A stretch of DNA of 36,295 bases from an uncultured Pelagibacteraceae bacterium (GTDB lineage: Bacteria > Pseudomonadota > Alphaproteobacteria > Pelagibacterales > Pelagibacteraceae), in NCBI GenBank assembly GCA_902536005.1, contig CACAVT010000008.1, positions 1 through 36,295 on the forward strand, in the 5' to 3' direction. Both the position numbers and the translations under genes were made by a program. Numbering within the stretch: the stretch's first letter is position 1; each line of letters begins with the position of its first letter. The notes below the pieces were generated by a model. That model searched no databases. It saw only the letters and a list, made by a program, of their open reading frames with translations, and had not been told where the DNA came from. Positions 31,700 to 36,295 of this stretch are shown in pieces.

Positions 31700-34600
31700 A
31701 TGTATATAACTGAAGTTAGCATTAAACGACCTGTTGTTGCTTGGGTCATGTCTTTAATATTAATTATTTTTGGTATTTTTGTCTTTTTAGAATTGCCAGT
31801 AAGAGAACTTCCTGATGGAATTCAACCTCCTGTAGTTCAAGTACAGACAGATTATAAATCTGCGTCAGCTGAAATTGTTGATGAAGAAATAACTCAAAAA
31901 TTGGAGGATGTAATTGGTGGAGCTGAGGGTATCAAAAATATTGACTCAAGTTCTCTCAATGGAAGAAGTAGAATTAATATTCAATTCAACACAGACATTG
32001 ATTTAGATGATGCTGCTAATGATATTAGGGAAAGAGTTGCAAGGGTTGTAGATAATTTACCAAGTGAGTCAAACCCTCCACAAATTTTAAAACAGGCAGC
32101 AGGTTTTACAACTACGATGTGGGTAGCTTTATCTTCTCCAACTTGGAATGATTTAGATTTAGGTGATTACGCTGAAAGATATCTAATAGATGCATTCTCA
32201 AGTGTACCAAACGTAGGTCGAATTTTAGTTGGTGGATTAAGAGAGCTTAGTGTCAGAGTTTGGATAGATCCAATAAAATTAGCTGCAAATGATCTTACAA
32301 TTCAAGAAGTTGAGAGAGCTCTTAGAAATGAGAATATAAATCTTCCAGCTGGAACCTTAGAAGCTAATAACAAAGACTTAACTTTAAACATTGATAAATC
32401 CTATTCTAATATTGATACTATTAAACAATTGCCACTTAAGAAAAATAAAGAAAAAGTTATCATTTTATCTGATGTGGCTAATATAGAGTTTGGACCTGTT
32501 TCAGAAAAAACTTTATTTAAGGCACAAAGAAAAAATGCAGTAAATTTAAAAACTGTTGGTATTGGTATTTATGCTAAAAGTGGTGCATCAACGGTAGAGC
32601 TTTCTAAACAAATAAAAACTAAAATCAAAGAACTTAACAAATCCTTGCCTGATGGATTAAAGTTAGAAATAGCATTTAACAGAGCAACCTACATTGGTGC
32701 AGCAATTGAAGAAGTATATAAAAGTTTAGTAATTGCATTCGTATTAGTTGTTTTGATTATTTATCTTTTTTTAGGTAACCTTAAAGCTGTAATAGTTCCT
32801 GCGGTTGCTTTACCAGTTAGTCTTATTGGATCATTTCTTGGATTATATATATTTGATCTATCAATTAATATTTTTGTATTACTAAGTTTTATTCTAGCAA
32901 TTGGTATAATCACTGATGACTCTGTGATCATGACTGATGCAATTTATACAAGAATTGAGAACGGTGAAACACCATTAGTGGCTGCATACAAAGGTTCTAA
33001 ACAAATTACATTTGCAATTATTGCAACTACTTTAATTCTTATAGCAGTATTTTTACCTTTAATTTTTATTAAAGGAATATCAGGAACTTTATTTAAAGAA
33101 ACAGCAATAGCCTTATCTTTTTCAATTGTTGTATCTTCTTTTGTGGCATTAACCTTATCTCCAATGCTAGGAAGTAAATTTTTAAACAAAAAAGAAGAAA
33201 TTAATTTCTTCGTAAAAAAATTCAATAATGGATTTAAATCTTTTACAGGATTTTATGTAAACTCTCTTAAATATTGGGTGAATAAACAAAAAACTATTTC
33301 AGTATTTATAATTTTAATTATAGCTGCTTCAGCTTATTTGTTTAATTTTTCCAAAAAAGAATTAATACCAATTGAAGATAGGGGTGCTTATTTAATTATT
33401 GGGTCAACTGATGAAGGAAGTTCATTTGAATATACACAAGAAAAAGCGCAAATAATTGAAGGAAGAATATTAAGATTATTACAGGCAGAAGACAGTCCAT
33501 ATGCAAGACTAATAATGAGAGTTCCTGGTTTCGGAAGATCTGCAACTTCATATAACAGTTTTATAATTATTGCATTACTTGATGAATGGAAAAATAGAGA
33601 AAAAGGTAGTCAAACAATATTAAGAGAAGCTATTGGACAAGTGGTTTCTGTGCCTGAAACTTTTGCTTTTCCAATTTCTCCACAATCAATAAGAGTATCT
33701 AGTTACAATAAGCCGGTTCAAATGGTCATATATGGATCTAGTTACGAAGAATTAGAAGAAATTCAAAATAGTGTCTTAAGAGAATTAAGAAAAAATCGAA
33801 ATATGTCTAGAATTGAAAGTGATTATACAAAAAATAAACCTGAGGTTAAATTAGTCACTAATAAAAACAGAGCAAATGATTTGGGAGTTTCTACTGAAAA
33901 TATAGGTAGAACTCTAGAAACTCTTTATGGAGGAAAAAGAGTAACAACTTTTAGTAAAGAAGGAAGAGAATACCCAATTATTTTACAACAATATTTGGCA
34001 GACAGAAGAGATAAAGATGGATTATCAAAAATTTTTATTAGATCTGAAACAACTGGTAAACTTGTATCTGTTGCAAGTTTAGTTGAGTTTAAAGAGAAAG
34101 GCACTGCTGAAGCGCTTCCAAGATACAATCGTCAAAGAGCAGTTACAATTTCTGCTGCGCTTGCAGAAGATTACACTCTAACAGAGGCTATAAAATACCT
34201 GGAAGATGTCATGATTAGAGTTGCTCCGCAAAATCAAATCACTTGGAAAGGAAAATCTGAAGAGTTAAAAGAAACAACAAATGAAATATACTTAATTTTT
34301 GCTCTTGCTTTGTTAACTGCTTATTTGGTTATGGCAGCAACATTTAACTCTTTTGTTCATCCATTTATTATTATTTTAACAGTTCCATTAGCTGTATTTG
34401 GTGGCTTAGTATTTATTTTATTTTTAAATAGTTCGGTAAATATTTTCTCTCAAATCGCTTTAATAATACTTATTGGTATATCCACAAAGAATAGTATTTT
34501 GATTGTAGACTACACAAACCAGATAAGAACTACCGGTGTTAAAATTCAGGACGCTATAATTAAAGCTTGCCAACTTAGAATTCGACCAATCGTAATGACC

Positions 34601-34822
34601 TCACTTAGTACAATGATAGCAATGCTTCCATTAGTTATTGGAAATATTGGCCCGGGTGCAGGTGAAGGCTCTAGATTAGCTGTGGGTTCTACAATTTTAG
34701 GAGGAATGATTATTTCAACCTTCTTTACTTTATATGTGACTCCAACAATGTATTTAGCTCTTGCAAAGAATACTAAGCGAATTGATGCGGTTGATATTGA
34801 ATTAAAAAAACAGCTAAATTAA
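31700..34822 (+). CDS. RND (HAE1/AcrB-type) efflux transporter
   Basis: This 1040-residue inner-membrane proton-driven pump has the standard 12-helix layout with two large periplasmic loops. Proton-relay residues are in place: the aspartate pair in helix 4 (IITDDSVIMTD, about residues 404-414) and the lysine in helix 10 (IGISTKNSILIVDYTN). The start ITEVSIKRPVVAWVMSLILIIFG and the segment ELPVRELPDGIQPPVVQV are typical, although many AcrB relatives read LPVAQYP. It is coupled to the adaptor gene. Its substrate is unknown. It ends with a 4-base overlap of the convergent transglycosylase gene. Confidence 0.94.
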   Translation: MYITEVSIKRPVVAWVMSLILIIFGIFVFLELPVRELPDGIQPPVVQVQTDYKSASAEIVDEEITQKLEDVIGGAEGIKNIDSSSLNGRSRINIQFNTDIDLDDAANDIRERVARVVDNLPSESNPPQILKQAAGFTTTMWVALSSPTWNDLDLGDYAERYLIDAFSSVPNVGRILVGGLRELSVRVWIDPIKLAANDLTIQEVERALRNENINLPAGTLEANNKDLTLNIDKSYSNIDTIKQLPLKKNKEKVIILSDVANIEFGPVSEKTLFKAQRKNAVNLKTVGIGIYAKSGASTVELSKQIKTKIKELNKSLPDGLKLEIAFNRATYIGAAIEEVYKSLVIAFVLVVLIIYLFLGNLKAVIVPAVALPVSLIGSFLGLYIFDLSINIFVLLSFILAIGIITDDSVIMTDAIYTRIENGETPLVAAYKGSKQITFAIIATTLILIAVFLPLIFIKGISGTLFKETAIALSFSIVVSSFVALTLSPMLGSKFLNKKEEINFFVKKFNNGFKSFTGFYVNSLKYWVNKQKTISVFIILIIAASAYLFNFSKKELIPIEDRGAYLIIGSTDEGSSFEYTQEKAQIIEGRILRLLQAEDSPYARLIMRVPGFGRSATSYNSFIIIALLDEWKNREKGSQTILREAIGQVVSVPETFAFPISPQSIRVSSYNKPVQMVIYGSSYEELEEIQNSVLRELRKNRNMSRIESDYTKNKPEVKLVTNKNRANDLGVSTENIGRTLETLYGGKRVTTFSKEGREYPIILQQYLADRRDKDGLSKIFIRSETTGKLVSVASLVEFKEKGTAEALPRYNRQRAVTISAALAEDYTLTEAIKYLEDVMIRVAPQNQITWKGKSEELKETTNEIYLIFALALLTAYLVMAATFNSFVHPFIIILTVPLAVFGGLVFILFLNSSVNIFSQIALIILIGISTKNSILIVDYTNQIRTTGVKIQDAIIKACQLRIRPIVMTSLSTMIAMLPLVIGNIGPGAGEGSRLAVGSTILGGMIISTFFTLYVTPTMYLALAKNTKRIDAVDIELKKQLN

Positions 34823-35418
34823 AAAATAATATATTTTGACGTTGATAAAGAATTTTTACATTCTGATAATTGTTGCTTATAAATATTTGATTGTTTCTCC
34901 ACTCTTTTGGCTAGATTAATAACTTTTTTATTTTTTTTATAATTTTTATAGTTACCCCACCCTTCATGATAAGCAATATACTGCTTGAAAGCATCTTTTT
35001 TTGAAACTTTTAAAATTTTTTCAGTTTTATTTGTATACCAACCAATAAAATCTACACTGTCTTTAAATCTGGTCCTAGCAGCAAGCTTATTCCCAGTTTC
35101 TTCTTTATATTGTTTCCACGTTCCTTTTACAGCCTGTGAATAACCGAAAGAACTTGATGGTCTCTTATAAGGCACTACTTTAAATAATTTTTGTCTAGGA
35201 GGTTTTGCTAACCAGTCAAAACTGGATTCCATTTTTATAATTGCAAGCTGTAAATAAACTGGGGTTCCCCATTTTTTTTCAGCTTTTTTTGCATGTTTAT
35301 ACCACATGTATCTTTCATTAAATATAGAACAACTATCTGCTGTATTTTTTGGAACAGATGAGCAACCTGAAATAAAAATTATTAAAATAAATAAATAATT
35401 AATTTTTAAAATTTTCAT
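34819..35418 (-). CDS. lytic transglycosylase-like (SLT domain) lipoprotein
   Basis: This 199-residue protein has a signal with lipobox FISGC (cysteine 19), so it is a lipoprotein of the cell envelope. The lysozyme-like region has the probable catalytic glutamate E64 in AIIKMESSFDWLA, then SSFGYSQAVKGTWKQY (about 88-103) and YIAYHEGWGNY (147-157), the order found in SLT-type enzymes that cleave peptidoglycan to anhydromuropeptides. The loop KPPRQKLFKVVPYKRP between them is longer than usual. The start overlaps the VanZ-like gene end by 20 bases. Confidence 0.85.
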   Translation of the reverse strand: MKILKINYLFILIIFISGCSSVPKNTADSCSIFNERYMWYKHAKKAEKKWGTPVYLQLAIIKMESSFDWLAKPPRQKLFKVVPYKRPSSSFGYSQAVKGTWKQYKEETGNKLAARTRFKDSVDFIGWYTNKTEKILKVSKKDAFKQYIAYHEGWGNYKNYKKNKKVINLAKRVEKQSNIYKQQLSECKNSLSTSKYIIF

Positions 35419-35818
35419 TTTTTTTAAAAAAGTAAAATATAATTATGGCTATAATTACACCTGCTAAATTTCCAAATAAATCCGGAAATTCAAAACTTCT
35501 ATTAGGCACAAAGTATTGTAACACCTCAAGTACAACAGATAAAAATATTAAATAAATACTTAAAATATTAAATTGATTATTTTTTCGGTAAGTTAGAAAA
35601 CCAATAATTGAAAGAGCTATATATGCATACAAGTGATTAGTCGAAATTATAAAATCTGCTGTTATTTGTGGTTGTAATTTGCAATCATCGTATAAAAAAC
35701 AACCAAGTAAACTACCAGGATATAAATATAAAAGTATTAGAAAAAAATTGCATAAGTAAAAAATAAATTTGTATTTTGAAAAAAAATTAATCATTAATAA
35801 TATAGTTTTATTTATCAA
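35399..35818 (-). CDS. VanZ-like membrane protein
   Basis: This 139-residue protein has four predicted membrane helices (about 15-33, 60-78, 82-102 and 117-132). The C-terminal LEVLQYFVPNRSFEFPDLFGNLAGVI is the core signature of VanZ-like proteins, named after a teicoplanin-resistance gene but widespread with no known biochemical role. It is divergent from gpmA across 21 bases and precedes the transglycosylase-like gene, overlapping it by 20 bases, so both may act on the envelope. Confidence 0.85.
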   Translation of the reverse strand: MINKTILLMINFFSKYKFIFYLCNFFLILLYLYPGSLLGCFLYDDCKLQPQITADFIISTNHLYAYIALSIIGFLTYRKNNQFNILSIYLIFLSVVLEVLQYFVPNRSFEFPDLFGNLAGVIIAIIIFYFFKKNENFKN

Positions 35819-35839
35819 ATTGATTTAAAAGATAAACAA

Positions 35840-36295
35840 ATGAGTTATTTAATTTTAGTAAGACACGGCCAAAGTATATGGAATCTTGAAAAAAAATTTA
35901 CTGGATGGGTTGATGTAGATCTAACAGAAAATGGAAAATCAGAGGCAAAAAAAGCTGGTCAATTAATAAAACAAGAAAAAATTGAAGTTAATCTGTATTA
36001 CTCATCCTTTCAATTGAGAGCTAAAAATACTTTAAAAATTATACAGGAAGAATTACAAGATTTTAAAGAAGTAAAGAGTGCATGGGAATTAAATGAGAGA
36101 CATTACGGTGCTCTAACTGGATTAAATAAAGATGAAATGAAAATAAAACTTGGAAAAGAAAAAGTTCATCAATTTAGACGTTCTTGGGATGTTAGACCTG
36201 ACCCTTTAGAAAAAAAAAATCCATATCATCCTCTAAATATTGAAACTTACAAAGAAATTCCTTCAGAAAAAATTCCTGACACTGAGTCACTAAAA
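35840..36295 (+). CDS. gpmA: 2,3-bisphosphoglycerate-dependent phosphoglycerate mutase (partial, 3' end cut)
   Basis: The window ends inside this gene; 152 codons are seen. The start SYLILVRHGQSIWN has the phospho-histidine RHG (residues 8-10 region), and FTGWVDVDLTENGKSEAKKAG, WELNERHYGALTGLNK (about 81-96, with the catalytic glutamate) and RRSWDVRPDP follow exactly as in GpmA. It interconverts 3- and 2-phosphoglycerate in the cytosol. The usual SEWN or SQWN reads SIWN here, a minor change. The ATG is preceded by only 21 bases from the divergent VanZ-like gene. Confidence 0.93.
   Translation, partial: MSYLILVRHGQSIWNLEKKFTGWVDVDLTENGKSEAKKAGQLIKQEKIEVNLYYSSFQLRAKNTLKIIQEELQDFKEVKSAWELNERHYGALTGLNKDEMKIKLGKEKVHQFRRSWDVRPDPLEKKNPYHPLNIETYKEIPSEKIPDTESLK

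Noticed and set aside
1..36295. Search by eye for CRISPR arrays, tRNA genes, insertion sequences and attachment sites.
   Set aside because: No regularly spaced repeats, cloverleaf structures, transposase motifs or terminal inverted repeats were seen.

Overview
This is a very AT-rich, densely packed bacterial chromosome segment. Intergenic gaps are mostly tens of bases, and many genes abut or overlap by 1-11 bases. Gene content (TldD/TldE, a membrane J-domain protein, a BMP-type ABC transporter, a PuuD-type urate oxidase, small alphaproteobacterial-style proteins) and the streamlined layout point to a marine SAR11/Pelagibacterales-like alphaproteobacterium. That assignment is inference; no rRNA or taxonomic marker lies in the window. 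I see no tRNA, CRISPR array, insertion sequence or phage gene, and no gene-free stretch longer than 300 bases.

Left region (1-11117): a cut-off FAD oxidoreductase; the TldE/TldD protease pair; a DCC-family thiol protein; a small membrane protein; a lysine-rich coiled-coil protein; cyclopropane fatty acid synthase coupled to a DapA-fold aldolase that is probably not DapA; a family 9 glycosyltransferase; a membrane J-domain protein; an oligopeptidase B-like serine peptidase; and an Hsp20. The hsp20 gene has a good sigma-32 promoter and a leader that folds like a ROSE RNA thermometer. A bidirectional terminator closes this region.

Central region (11128-27551): an almost complete purine scavenging and catabolic island. 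Uptake is by an NCS2 permease and a BMP-type ABC transporter (binding protein, ATPase, two permeases) in an operon with a deaminase-fold protein. Around a 47-bp divergent promoter are two translationally coupled arms. The minus arm has HIU hydrolase, XdhA, XdhB, guanine deaminase, membrane PuuD urate oxidase and a xanthine/guanine phosphoribosyltransferase. The plus arm has OHCU decarboxylase (split by a frameshift at an A9 tract), allantoicase, ureidoglycolate lyase and PuuE allantoinase. Together they would convert guanine to xanthine, urate, 5-hydroxyisourate, OHCU, allantoin, allantoate and ureidoglycolate, ending in glyoxylate plus urea. PuuD lacks its usual fused cytochrome c domain, and a separate secreted cytochrome c is encoded right after puuE. 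This split, peroxide-free urate oxidase and the frameshifted uraD are the most interesting points here.

Right region (27595-36295): ordinary housekeeping and envelope genes. These are a DUF1330 protein, an AlkA-like DNA glycosylase, an EamA transporter, MsrA, a mercaptopyruvate sulfurtransferase, an RND efflux pair whose membrane fusion protein seems to lack the coiled-coil hairpin, a lytic transglycosylase-like lipoprotein, a VanZ-like protein and the start of gpmA.
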